From: Nitrososphaerota archaeon
GTDB lineage: Archaea > Thermoproteota > Nitrososphaeria > Nitrososphaerales > CADDZS01
NCBI GenBank assembly: GCA_021325255.1
Contig: JAJPHP010000023.1
Coordinates: forward strand, 73,265 to 137,264
Length of the DNA stretch: 64,000 nt
Reading direction: 5' to 3'
Shown: piece after piece, positions 54,281 through 63,036 of the stretch
Layout: each line of letters starts with the position of its first letter
Numbering within the stretch: the first letter of the stretch is position 1
Notes under the pieces: model-generated
What the model saw: the letters and a program-made list of their open reading frames with translations, nothing else
Told to the model about the DNA's origin: nothing
The model's database searches: none
Program-made: the position numbers and the translations under genes

Positions 54281-54939
54281 GCCTCATCTAGCACTAGGCT
54301 TCTCGGAATTCGGTGCCTGCACAGATTATCACCGCTCGCGATGCAATTTTGAAGATTGATTTCTTGAGTGCCGAGAGCAGATTTGAGAATATGATTGTGG
54401 AGCCCGTGGCAGATCAGCCTTTGATGCGTCGAAGCAACCTTGAGCATGGGACAGTTTCTGGTGATTAGTGAAACAGTTTCTTTTTCTTCGCCGTTTTCAT
54501 CTGCCTCCAGAGTTGAGTCAAAACCGAGATGGGAGAGAGTCGATATCAGCTTCTGGTAATTTCCCTGATTGCTGTTCCCTTGCTGACCTGCCTGTCGAAC
54601 AAGATCTTCTGCAATTTCGTTGAGAATACCTTCGACCTCCAGAGCCCCCCTCTTCCTGATCAATTTCATTATCAGAAGACTAAGGACGTTAGAGTACTGT
54701 CGAGGATACAGTTCCCTTCCTGATTCAGTCAGCATGAAGTATTTCTTCGGCCTTCCTACTCCCTCGCTGACGACATCGCACGCTGCAAAGCCCATCTCCT
54801 TCAGGGACTCGAGGTGCTTTCTTGCCGCGCTGATCTGAATGTCCAGCAGATCGCCTATCTCCTTCGCTGTCCTCCTCTTTTCCAGGAGAAGATCCAAAAT
54901 CTTGGCCTTCGTGTGGCCGAGCAGCGAAAGCCGGTCCAA
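54271..54939 (-). CDS. Winged-helix regulator with four-cysteine C-terminus (SufR-like)
   Basis: 222 residues from a TTG at 54939. ArsR/SufR-type HTH: LLLEKRRTAKEIGDLLDIQI, SAARKHLESLKEMGF, wing GRPKKYFMLTESGREL. The C-terminal domain has C163, C177, C199 and C207 (Cx13Cx21Cx7C) in the positions that bind an iron-sulfur cluster in SufR-like proteins, so redox or iron sensing is likely. The minus-strand TATA GATATAAAT (about 54968-54976) lies ~33 bases upstream, and the operator-like repeat R1 covers this promoter. Confidence 0.82.
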   Translation of the reverse strand: MDRLSLLGHTKAKILDLLLEKRRTAKEIGDLLDIQISAARKHLESLKEMGFAACDVVSEGVGRPKKYFMLTESGRELYPRQYSNVLSLLIMKLIRKRGALEVEGILNEIAEDLVRQAGQQGNSNQGNYQKLISTLSHLGFDSTLEADENGEEKETVSLITRNCPMLKVASTHQRLICHGLHNHILKSALGTQEINLQNCIASGDNLCRHRIPRSLVLDEAQG

Positions 54940-54942
54940 TGC

Positions 54943-54983
54943 GATTCAATTTTAGATACTAGAAGGTATTTATATCATTGCCC
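54943..54983 (-). promoter_or_regulatory. Repeat R1: promoter/operator of the four-cysteine regulator
   Basis: This 41-base segment includes the TATA box for the gene at 54271-54939 and an imperfect inverted repeat (ATAC...GTAT). It is almost identical (about 36 of 41 bases) to R2 at 55878-55918, same orientation. It is probably an autoregulatory operator. Confidence 0.55.
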
Positions 54984-55877
54984 AGAATTAGGTGCAATTT
55001 TCGAAACTGATGCCCGGATCTCAATGGACGTTCACTAATTTCCTCTGGTTTGCTCGCCGATGAGAAGCCCCTGAGCCTTCGGTCGAAGGAATCCGCCATT
55101 ACGGGAATGAAAAAAGCTCACGACAGAGTTAATCAGGATTCATGGAAATAGGGCAAGGAATGCAGTCCTGACTTGCTGAAGACAAAGCACCGCTGTTTAA
55201 ATTGCGGAAAACTAACTACTAAGAGTCAACCAAAAGAAACTCTGGGGTTGCCGCTTCAATCTGAGTTTCAAGCTGAAGTTATGGTGCCGAATACCCTTCA
55301 CCCTAGGTAAGCTCCTCTAAAATACGTGTCCTCTTGAAGCAGTCTCTCTCTGTCTTCCTTTTCTTGAGCCTCTCTTTGCCTTCTCGCTTTTTCCTCGTCA
55401 CTCAGTCCCTCCCCTTCGAAGGTAGGATGTTGGCGCCTTATCCTGTCCGCTTCTACGCAACACTTGCAGCCGAAGACCTCGATACATTCACTGGCCTTCT
55501 TGTGATTGCAAGTTTCACAGAGACATTCGTCGTACCCTTTGGTCGTTTTACTATCCCTTCAATTCCATATCAGTACTCGAATCCCGATCCGGAGCTTATT
55601 CCAGAAATCAATGGTGATGTATGGATTGGGGTAAGGCTATCAGGTGCAGTGACTGCGAAAATTCCGCTAAATGGTTGCACAGCGGACGAAATATCGAGTG
55701 ATACATTATCAGCGCCCGCCACAACGATTGGCGACGCGACAGGAACGGCAGTGCCTGTTATCAAGGAAACTTTTTGCCCAGTGACGAGATTTACTACGAA
55801 GATTCGAGCACCCAAAGCCGAGTTCAGCGAAAGCTGATTCCAGACGGGAACAAAGACTGCGGTCGCACTCTTTGGTC
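54984..55877. other. Segment between repeats R1 and R2, no gene assigned
   Basis: About 890 bases. A rightward frame at 55334-55837 (167 codons) and a leftward frame from about 55880 to 55570 both read through with some protein character, but neither has a recognisable domain. The leftward one begins right under R2 without a start codon. This may be a decaying gene. Confidence 0.3.
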
Positions 55878-55918
55878 GATTGAATTTTAGATACTAGAAG
55901 ATAGTTATATCATTCCCC
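55878..55918 (-). promoter_or_regulatory. Repeat R2: second copy of the R1 promoter
   Basis: Same core as R1, including the minus-strand TATA region and the TAGATACTAGAAG block. It would transcribe leftward into the open but start-less frame described for 54984-55877. It may be a duplicated target of the four-cysteine regulator. Confidence 0.5.
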
Positions 55919-56065
55919 GAGAAATGTGCCAAGTTCCTTAAACCAAGATGCACACGATGAAGGAGGTAGTGCTCTTAGATTTCCTCCTCTCTGATAGTTT
56001 GTTGAAACGTTCCGACGCTGTACTGTTGAAAGAACCCGTGTCCTTTCAAGCCTGAACAAAAGGGG

Positions 56066-56141
56066 AGCGGTGGCGAAGCCTCTCAAAGCAAATGGATGGT
56101 CTGCAGATTGCCGGTTTGTATCCGGCCGACCCCACCATTTT
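56066..56141 (+). other. tRNA-like relic
   Basis: 76 bases with tRNA proportions, ending in ACCA and followed by T-rich sequence. A perfect 5-bp T stem (GCCGG / CCGGC) flanks the 7-base loop TTTGTAT, and the 3' acceptor strand CGACCCC pairs GGGG at the 5' end. A D-arm-like AGCCTCTCA loop is visible. However, three acceptor pairs fail, the T loop lacks the conserved C and A, and no good anticodon stem forms. It is probably a decayed tRNA or an attachment-site remnant, not a working tRNA. Confidence 0.35.
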
Positions 56142-56234
56142 AGTCTTTTTAAAAATAAGAATTTGAATTTCTTTCTCTGAAACTATTTGCGAGTATATCT
56201 CAATTCGTACTTTTCCATGCCAACATGCTTCTGT

Positions 56235-56300
56235 TTATCTATCTCTCTGTCTGCTTGCTTTTGCTTGGTTGGTTGCTTGCTCTTGCTTGCTTACAAGGCA
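56235..56300. repeat. Low-complexity TTGC/TCTG repeat tract
   Basis: About 65 bases made of imperfect copies of TTGC and TCTG (for example GCTTGCTTTTGCTTGGTTGG). Simple repeats are otherwise absent from the window. Confidence 0.6.
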
Positions 56301-56376
56301 ATAGCACAGAATGACTATGCATGCGTGAGATATATCTTAGATAGGGAAATAACGCACGAACGAAAGAAAATGTATT

Positions 56377-56817
56377 CTATCGAATCGGTTGAATCGCTCC
56401 GAATTGCTTTTTTCGTACGGTTCTCCCATCTCCCTTAACTTCAATCCATGCTCCTTCTTTGATCTCGAGTCCTCTTGGAACTCTAAAATTTAGGTTCCCG
56501 CCTATTACAAGTGGTTTCGAGTAGTCCAATTTTCCAGAATCAGTGTTTGGAAGACGGTTGTTCGCATAACATGCAGAACAACTTTCAAACGGACGATTCT
56601 CGTACCTTACTTGAATAGTCCAATGACTATCCAAAGGTTCTTTGAGGTCTTCGAATTTGAATAGGCTGACTCTTGGTTTCCTTTCTCTTCGGGCTTCGAA
56701 CCAATCATTGTATTGCGCTATCAATGCGAGAAGAGCCACAAGAAGCGAAGATCCAGCGATAATGATACTTATTGTCTCTGGACTTGAAAAAACGGCATTG
56801 ATCTGTAATTGAAACAT
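56377..56817 (-). CDS. Membrane-anchored hypothetical protein
   Basis: 146 residues: one N-terminal TM helix (ISIIIAGSSLLVALLALIAQ) and a ~115-residue cytosolic or extracytoplasmic beta-rich domain with a CSACYANNR motif. No family is recognised. AT-richer than the core genes around it; likely accessory. Confidence 0.6.
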   Translation of the reverse strand: MFQLQINAVFSSPETISIIIAGSSLLVALLALIAQYNDWFEARRERKPRVSLFKFEDLKEPLDSHWTIQVRYENRPFESCSACYANNRLPNTDSGKLDYSKPLVIGGNLNFRVPRGLEIKEGAWIEVKGDGRTVRKKQFGAIQPIR

Positions 56818-56876
56818 TAGTCCTCGGATCCCCTCATTGAATGAGGTGTAAAAGCCTGTTCTGTAGAAAAGATGTG

Positions 56877-57509
56877 CTAACCGTTAGAACAATCTCCAGT
56901 TAGAAATGGTGTCGGCGCATAAGTCGCAGTAATATCGGGAACGAGGTTTGCAGTAGTGTTGAGGTTATTGATGATAACCAAGACGTAGTTTGCGCATCCT
57001 TGCGTGGCATGGAAATCATAAGACATCGTCGTTTCATTACTATCGTAGAACGTAACGTATGATTTGTTTGCAAAGAAATTGAGAAAGTTGTTCAACGAAA
57101 AAAGGACAAATTCAACGGTCTGATTGGAAGATACATGAATGTGATTAACAAACGTATCAAGCAGTTCCCATTCTATCCATCTCCTATTATGAATATTCGA
57201 TGGTGGCAGAATCGCATTGAAGCCTTGCCAAATTACAATGCTGGTATTGGACGATGGATTCTGATAGACGATTCTTGTCCGAGTATAATTCCCCAGCAAT
57301 TCATTGTACTCGTGGTTACTCTGATTTAATTGGCTTCTAACATAACTAAGACTATCCTGTAGGGAAGTGATCGTCGTTCTTAGATTGTCATCTTCTGAAG
57401 AGAGCAGATAGTTTTGATAAGCTAAGTAGGAAGCAAGCAGGACGACGAATAGTACAATAAGAGCTGTCAGTACAGATATTCGCTTTCTGTCTTCATTCAT
57501 ATCAGCCAT
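56877..57509 (-). CDS. Single-pass membrane protein with coiled coil and ectodomain
   Basis: About 210 residues from ATG 57509. A short basic N-terminus (MADMNEDRKRIS), one TM helix (VLTALIVLFVVLLASYLAYQ), a coiled coil (DDNLRTTITSLQDSLSYVRS), and an N-glycosylation-rich external domain of ~120 residues follow. The frame runs open to 57620, but a TATA-like ACTATAATAAC about 25 bases before 57509 supports the shorter, leaderless form. Function unknown; accessory region. Confidence 0.65.
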   Translation of the reverse strand: MADMNEDRKRISVLTALIVLFVVLLASYLAYQNYLLSSEDDNLRTTITSLQDSLSYVRSQLNQSNHEYNELLGNYTRTRIVYQNPSSNTSIVIWQGFNAILPPSNIHNRRWIEWELLDTFVNHIHVSSNQTVEFVLFSLNNFLNFFANKSYVTFYDSNETTMSYDFHATQGCANYVLVIINNLNTTANLVPDITATYAPTPFLTGDCSNG

Positions 57510-57840
57510 CTTTCCCAGATTTGTTATTATAGTATTTGAGACAATAAATCGCAAGTTGTCAGTTCTGAAATGCTGTTTATTCTCATTGTCTGACCTAATT
57601 GTAGCCGTTTGACTTACCACAGAGAGAGGCGAACTAGACGAATTAACTAGTCAGATTGATTTGATCGCTCTAGAGCTAAAGCAATGCATAGGGGTGACTG
57701 AGAAGAGCATTCGGTGGCACCACCATTTTCGAGGCCAAGGATTACACGGATTCCAAATGAATGACCTAACCAGTTAGGTATAGTTGCTAATTCTCAATTT
57801 CAGTAAATGTCTACGGAGCATAAATAAGAAAACGCATAAG

Positions 57841-58026
57841 ATGACAATTGGAGAATTGAGTTCTGATATGAAGGAAAACGAATGTGTCGAATCAGGGCAC
57901 CACAAAAATATCGCAAGCGTGACTCGGGACTATGTGAGCAAGGGCTGGAGGCTGCACACCTATCAGGCAACGAGCTGGGGAACCGACGTGAAGCACTATA
58001 TCCTTTTCGAAAAGGGAACTGACTAA
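57841..58026 (+). CDS. Small DUF4177-like protein
   Basis: 61 residues from ATG 57841 (52 from ATG 57868). The pattern VTRDYVSKGWRLHTYQATSW followed by HYILFEKG resembles the small DUF4177 family (a helix, GWxL, and a final strand). A TATA-like CATAAATAAG near 57818-57827 makes ATG 57868 the better-spaced start. Function unknown. Confidence 0.55.
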   Translation: MTIGELSSDMKENECVESGHHKNIASVTRDYVSKGWRLHTYQATSWGTDVKHYILFEKGTD

Positions 58027-58145
58027 TTTCAGCCTTTCTTATTTCTAGTTACGGCCTTTTTCTCGATAGATATGTGCAAGTTCCTGTCTGGCATAAATAG
58101 CCGAAAAATCTCACAATCGGACAATCAATAGCAAGTTTCTTCACT

Positions 58146-59375
58146 TTGAGCTCAGAACCACCATCGTCGCCCTCCGTTAGCCTCAGCAAGAAGGGCTACT
58201 CGCTCCTCGCAGTCTCTTGGTTATCTTGGACGTGGATCTGGAGCATGAGGGCGATGTTTCCAACCATAGCCCCAGCAATTGGGATTGACCTCTCTCTTTC
58301 CCCTTCCGAACAGGCTACGCTGGTGGGAGTCTTTAACCTCTCAACTGGGGTTGCGTTCTATGCCTTCGGTCGCGTGGCAGACAGGGCCGGACGAAAGTCA
58401 ACTATCATTATTGGTTTCATCACATCAATTGCCTCAATCTTGCTCTTCTCCTTGGTAAGTGCTTACGCGGATCTCCTTCTCCTTGCAGCCTGCTCGGGTT
58501 TCTTCCTCGGTGCGTATCTTCCAGGGGCGACGACGATCCTCACAGATTACTATCCGCAGCATCGACGCGGGTTGGTGTTAGGCGTTCATGAGACCGGAGC
58601 TGCAGTCGGACAGTTCCTAGGCGCGTTTCTCGTCAGCGTCGGCGTAATCTACCTCCTCTGGCGGTATCTTCTCGGAGCTTGGGCACTTGTCGGCCTTCTT
58701 CCAATGGTTCTGTACTTCGTCGTTGCACCCTCGCGACCTCGATCAGAGGTTCAAAGTGAAGATAAGGGTTACCAGAGGCAAAGATCGAAACTTTCAAGGT
58801 TTCAGATACTTTTGTTCGTCGTGGTTTACACTGGAGTTCTTGCGGGTGTCACCGGCTTCGTCTCCGTCATCCCCGTCTATCTTGTCGCGAGTTTCGGGGC
58901 CACAGTGTCCTTCGTAGCACTCTTGATAGGTCTGACCAAGATTCCCGCACCAATAGCCCAGCTCCTCTCAGGGAGGCTATCAGATAGATACGGCCGCAAG
59001 CCGATTCTAGTAGTGATTACCTGCACAGTTGCTGCATGCACCGCTGTGATGTCATTTTCTCAATTTAACGCTCTCTTCATAGCCGCCATGTTCATCCAAT
59101 TCTTTTTCGGCGCAGCTTTCTTCCCTGTAGTGTTGGCCGGTATTTCTGACATGACTTCCCTGGAAGATCGTGCATCCAAGATCGGCATAGGCATGTCTGC
59201 AGGCTCGATTATAGGCTCGGGCGGAGTGCCTGTGGTGGTAGGTGTTATCGCCGCCAGCCTAGGATATCAGGTGGCATTTCTCTTTCCCCTGTGCCTGACA
59301 ATTGCCGGAGCGCTCGCGGCCTTTGGCCTAAAGTTTGTTAGGGCATCTGGTCTGTTCAAAGACCGTGCCGAGTGA
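58146..59375 (+). CDS. Major facilitator superfamily transporter
   Basis: 409 residues, 12 TM helices. The MFS motif A is visible twice: FGRVADRAGRKSTI after TM2 and SGRLSDRYGRKPILV after TM8. Family members move sugars, organic acids, drugs or nutrients, and the substrate cannot be inferred. TTG start after a TATA-like CATAAATAG ~50 bases upstream. No regulator is adjacent. Confidence 0.88.
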   Translation: MSSEPPSSPSVSLSKKGYSLLAVSWLSWTWIWSMRAMFPTIAPAIGIDLSLSPSEQATLVGVFNLSTGVAFYAFGRVADRAGRKSTIIIGFITSIASILLFSLVSAYADLLLLAACSGFFLGAYLPGATTILTDYYPQHRRGLVLGVHETGAAVGQFLGAFLVSVGVIYLLWRYLLGAWALVGLLPMVLYFVVAPSRPRSEVQSEDKGYQRQRSKLSRFQILLFVVVYTGVLAGVTGFVSVIPVYLVASFGATVSFVALLIGLTKIPAPIAQLLSGRLSDRYGRKPILVVITCTVAACTAVMSFSQFNALFIAAMFIQFFFGAAFFPVVLAGISDMTSLEDRASKIGIGMSAGSIIGSGGVPVVVGVIAASLGYQVAFLFPLCLTIAGALAAFGLKFVRASGLFKDRAE

Positions 59376-59595
59376 AGCGTGCCCCAAGGTTTGAGGTTGT
59401 TTATTTTCGCAAAGACAAGATAACTAAACCTTCGAGCTTTGCGTTTTGTTAGCATACATTCACCCATTCTATCACTAATGGCCTAAAAAATTCGACAAGT
59501 GAAAAGTTCAGATGACTTGGCCTGAATGAAAATCCAAAAGTAGCTTGCACATTCGGCTTAAGTATTTATAGTATGCAGATTTTTTTGCGGACTCA

Positions 59596-61197
59596 ATGAC
59601 CAAACAGATGGCCGAAAAGAAAGTGTTCCTTCGTGAGAGCACCGGCCTTGTTAAGAATGTTTCCGCTCTCGACGCAATTTCTTTGAATCTCAGCAACATG
59701 TCGGCTGGAGCGGCGCTCGCGACGATTTCTTTCACGATGCTGATTGTAAACGTCAGCGGAGTGAACCTTGTCCTCGCTTCAGTTATTGCCTTTGTGCTTT
59801 CAGTGCCGCAGATAGTCGTCTACACTATGATGACGAGGCGTCTGCCCCGTAGTGGAGGGGACTACGTGTGGGTTTCTAGGGCGTTGGGAGGATTCTGGGG
59901 AAGCTCATTATCATTCATGGGTTACACTCTTGAAACACTTGCATTTCTTGCCCTCATTGCTCTTTCTGCAGTTTTTGCGATCGGCTCTGTTGGTCTGTTC
60001 TTCGGAAACACTAACATGCTCGGGATTGCTCTGCCCGGATACATACAAGGTTCGAATCCTAGCCAGCAGGTCATCCTTGCCGTAGCGATCTTTGCCATAC
60101 TAATCCTTGTCAACGTGTTCAAACCCAAGGCGGGTTTCAAACTAGTTTCGGCGCTCGCACTTGTGGGCGTTGCGACACTTATCATCGCGATATTCACGCT
60201 CCTTGGCGCCGGTCATCAAGGCGTTGTGAACTATATGGACGGCGTGAATGCCTCGTCTCCGTATGTCACTGGCTCACCTGGAAACTTCACCTACAATCAG
60301 GTTGCCGCCACTTATCATGGTTCAAACTTTGATTTCGGAGCCACCCTTTTCCTGCTGCCATTCTTTGCAATCTTTGTCTATCCTTGGCTCAACGCAGCTC
60401 CAGCCGTTGGCTCCGAGATAAAGGGGAAGAAGGCTGTGGGTTGGAACGTACCGATTTCGGCTGTAATCGTATTCATACTGGTAACCTCTGCATTCGGCGC
60501 GATGTACTACGTGGGAGGTCTTCCATTCATCAACGCAGCGCTGAGCAACGCGAATCTGGTCAACTTTTACTCGTTCAACTTTTGGACACTGGCGATGGGA
60601 GTCACAAACATCACCGCGCTGCAGTGGGTTATAGGAATAGGTTGGATCGTGTGGAACATTGCTATTCTCGCCTACGGCATCATCATCTTCTCGAGATACA
60701 TCTTCGCGCAGAGCTTCGATAGGTTCCTCCCAACAAGGCTCGCGACGATAAGCTCCAGATTTGGCTCCCCAATAGCAGCCCATCTCCTTGACTTGGTGGT
60801 TACAGTTGTCCTAATTAGCATTGCCGCGTTCCTCTACGGGAGCTTCCAATCTCTGTACGCCGCCGTCGTTGCCGCGATGATTTACTTTGTCGCCGTGGGC
60901 ATTGCGGCAGTGGTCTATGCGAACAGGTCAGAGAGGGGGCGAAGCAAGGGAGTACTCATGGTCGCGGGCGTCTTGATGTCACTCGTCTTCCTGTTCATAA
61001 TTTACCAGTTCCTTTCAAACCCGACGATTTGGGGCACTGGGGCGACTGCATTCGGCGTTCCAGGATACTACATTGCCTACGCGTACGCCGCCGGTTCGTT
61101 CGTTGCGGGCGCGATAATCTACCTGGCATCAAAGAGCTACCACAGGAGCAGAGGCGTGGACATTACTCTCGCATACAAGGAAATCCCGCCAGAGTAA
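59596..61197 (+). CDS. APC-superfamily amino-acid permease
   Basis: 533 residues, about 12-14 TM helices. The start of TM1 (ISLNLSNMSAGAAL) and the RLPRSGGDYVWVSR motif after TM2 are typical of APC-type permeases. A large extracytoplasmic loop (~residues 210-240) lies between TM segments. A TATA-like GTATTTATAGT about 30 bases before the ATG supports this start. Confidence 0.88.
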   Translation: MTKQMAEKKVFLRESTGLVKNVSALDAISLNLSNMSAGAALATISFTMLIVNVSGVNLVLASVIAFVLSVPQIVVYTMMTRRLPRSGGDYVWVSRALGGFWGSSLSFMGYTLETLAFLALIALSAVFAIGSVGLFFGNTNMLGIALPGYIQGSNPSQQVILAVAIFAILILVNVFKPKAGFKLVSALALVGVATLIIAIFTLLGAGHQGVVNYMDGVNASSPYVTGSPGNFTYNQVAATYHGSNFDFGATLFLLPFFAIFVYPWLNAAPAVGSEIKGKKAVGWNVPISAVIVFILVTSAFGAMYYVGGLPFINAALSNANLVNFYSFNFWTLAMGVTNITALQWVIGIGWIVWNIAILAYGIIIFSRYIFAQSFDRFLPTRLATISSRFGSPIAAHLLDLVVTVVLISIAAFLYGSFQSLYAAVVAAMIYFVAVGIAAVVYANRSERGRSKGVLMVAGVLMSLVFLFIIYQFLSNPTIWGTGATAFGVPGYYIAYAYAAGSFVAGAIIYLASKSYHRSRGVDITLAYKEIPPE

Positions 61198-61228
61198 ATG
61201 CGGCTGCTGGCTTTATGAAAAAATGAAT

Positions 61229-61248
61229 AGCCCTGCTCATTAAGGGCT
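61229..61248 (+). terminator. Hairpin after the APC permease gene
   Basis: AGCCCT and AGGGCT form a 6-base-pair stem with an 8-base loop 32 bases beyond the stop, followed by CTGACTTTCTCT. Moderate. Confidence 0.45.
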
Positions 61249-61450
61249 CTGACTTTCTCTGCAACTGGTGAAAATTATTGGCACATATAGCGACACTACT
61301 CTTCAGGCGTCGCTAATTCAATACTACTTGGGCGATAAAGAGAAGTAAAGAACGAAACTCAAAACGTGGAAAAAAGGATCACGAAAAAGAGGGAATAAAG
61401 AGAAAGAAAAAGGGCGGTTAGAGGCGGTATGCCTTCCACCTTTAGAGATT

Positions 61451-62527
61451 TTACTCTGCATCTCCGCTCTCTTCGTCCTCTTCTTCAGCGCGCTGGGCCT
61501 TTTCTACCTTCGCTGGCCTTACTGCGTACTTTGAAGAACTTGAACTCTTCTTGTCCTTGTCCACAGGATCGGCGATTCCCGCTTCCGTGACGATAAAGTT
61601 GGTGTCTCCGTAAGGATGCATCGGGCTGTCGATCATTATTGCCTTCCTCTCCTGACCCGCCTTTCGCAGGTAAATCCTGTAGGTTGAAGCATGCCCGATG
61701 ATGTTTCCTCCGGCAGCCTTTGTCGGGTCGCCAAAGAAAGTGTCCGGTGTCGCCTGCACTTGGTTTGTGATAATGACCGCAACGTTGTAAATCTCCGCGA
61801 TCCTCTTCAGCCTGTGCATGATTGCGTTCAGCTTTTGCTGCCTCTCGGCGAGCGTTCCCCTGCCGACGAACTCGGCGCGGTGAAGGCTGATTATGCTGTC
61901 GACGATGACGAGTTTGATGCTGTTTTGCTGAATCAGGTTGCCCATGGCACGCACGATAAGCTCAAGGTGACTCGAGTTGTAGATCTTGGCAACGTGAATG
62001 TTGCTCAAGACTGTCTCGACGTCCATCCCTCTGGCCTTTGCGATTTCTGCAATTCTCTCCGGTCTGAATGTTGACTCTGTGTCGATGTAAAGCGAAGAGC
62101 CACCTAGTCCTCCCTGCTCGGCTGGATTCTGAGCCGAAACACAAGCGGTGTGGCAAATCTGCGTCTTGCCTGAACCATACTCTCCGTAGAACTCTGTGAC
62201 GGCCTGCGTCTCAATACCGCCGGCGAGCAGTCTGTCGAGGTTCTTTGAGAAAGTGCTGCACTTTAGCATCTTTGCCCTTCGCGTGAAGAGCTCTTGTGCC
62301 GAAACAAGGTCCTTCTCGAGGTAGCCTCTCTCCTTGAGAAGCTTCTGCGCCTCGAAGATTAGGTTGTGGGCTGTCTCATCGGTGAGGTTGAGGTTATCGA
62401 CGAGTTCATTTGTAGTAGCAGCAGCTAGGTCTAGGATTGTGGTGATGCCACCGCTTTCGAGTTTTGCCCTGGTAGCAGGCCCTACGCCTGGGAGGTCTGC
62501 TATGTCTATTTCAATTGCTTCGCTCAT
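61451..62527 (-). CDS. radA: DNA repair and recombination protein RadA
   Basis: About 358 residues from ATG 62527 (the TTG at 62560 would add 11). An N-terminal helix-hairpin-helix domain (LPGVGPATRAKLESGGITTI) precedes the RecA core: Walker A GEYGSGKTQ (residues ~115-123), Walker B LVIVDSI, and the L2 loop with QVQATPDTFFGDPTKAAGG. The archaeal Rad51/RecA orthologue; it forms the strand-exchange filament. The C-terminus is a Lys/Glu/Asp-rich tail. It is the clearest marker that this DNA is archaeal. Confidence 0.96.
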   Translation of the reverse strand: MSEAIEIDIADLPGVGPATRAKLESGGITTILDLAAATTNELVDNLNLTDETAHNLIFEAQKLLKERGYLEKDLVSAQELFTRRAKMLKCSTFSKNLDRLLAGGIETQAVTEFYGEYGSGKTQICHTACVSAQNPAEQGGLGGSSLYIDTESTFRPERIAEIAKARGMDVETVLSNIHVAKIYNSSHLELIVRAMGNLIQQNSIKLVIVDSIISLHRAEFVGRGTLAERQQKLNAIMHRLKRIAEIYNVAVIITNQVQATPDTFFGDPTKAAGGNIIGHASTYRIYLRKAGQERKAIMIDSPMHPYGDTNFIVTEAGIADPVDKDKKSSSSSKYAVRPAKVEKAQRAEEEDEESGDAE

Positions 62528-62560
62528 GTCTACTTGAATTCCTTTTCCTTTATCTTCCAA

Positions 62561-62919
62561 TTATTCTGGTTCTTCTGGTCCGCCAGCGGAAGCGCATCTT
62601 TTTCCTTGCCTTTTCGGAGGAGGAGAGATTGCGGGTTCTGAGGGACAGTAGGTTTACAGTAGAGTTACAGTAATGATTTATACGTTACGGTTGTTGGCGC
62701 TGTTCCAAACCAAAGACATGTCAGGGAAAAATCTACCTGTTTCATCGTTAGACATTGTGGAGGTATTTCGTTCTAGATGACGAAGTATCTCAATGCTAAC
62801 ATCGTACTTGTGCTTCTCTTAGCGAGCCTGCCGAGCATTTTTTCTCAATAATCGTTCATTTTTCATTCAGCAGAGAATTTGGATGGTATATCCTTTATGA
62901 AAAATCTGATCTTGAGAGC
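62561..62919. other. Intergenic region with a possible 24-codon ORF
   Basis: About 360 bases. TTACAGTA occurs twice, 14 bases apart, near 62650. A 24-codon frame at 62777-62851 starts with ATG behind a GGAGGT and reads like a signal peptide (ANIVLVLLLASLPS). It may be the remnant of a secreted-protein gene. Confidence 0.3.
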
Positions 62920-63036
62920 ATGATTACTTTAGCATGGTTTCTATTTGGAATCAGTACACTCATGTTGATAGTAGCTCTAGCCGTTTTACGCTTGACCAAA
63001 GAATCAGATTCTCAACTGGAGGCTCTAGAGCAATGA
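62920..63036 (+). CDS. Possible 38-residue membrane peptide
   Basis: ATG 62920 begins a 38-codon frame with one TM helix (LAWFLFGISTLMLIVALAVL) and a polar tail. A TATA-like GTATATCC lies about 30 bases before it. It overlaps the 3' end of the opposite-strand membrane protein, so only one of the two may be real at this end. Confidence 0.3.
   Translation: MITLAWFLFGISTLMLIVALAVLRLTKESDSQLEALEQ

Noticed and set aside
55334..55837. 167-codon rightward frame
   Set aside because: It starts with a Ser/Leu/Phe-rich run, has no recognisable domain, and the opposite strand reads equally well. Not enough support to call a gene.
60049..60064. GGTTCGAATCC, a perfect tRNA T-loop sequence
   Set aside because: It lies inside the APC permease coding frame. 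No acceptor, D or anticodon arms surround it, and the reading frame explains it.
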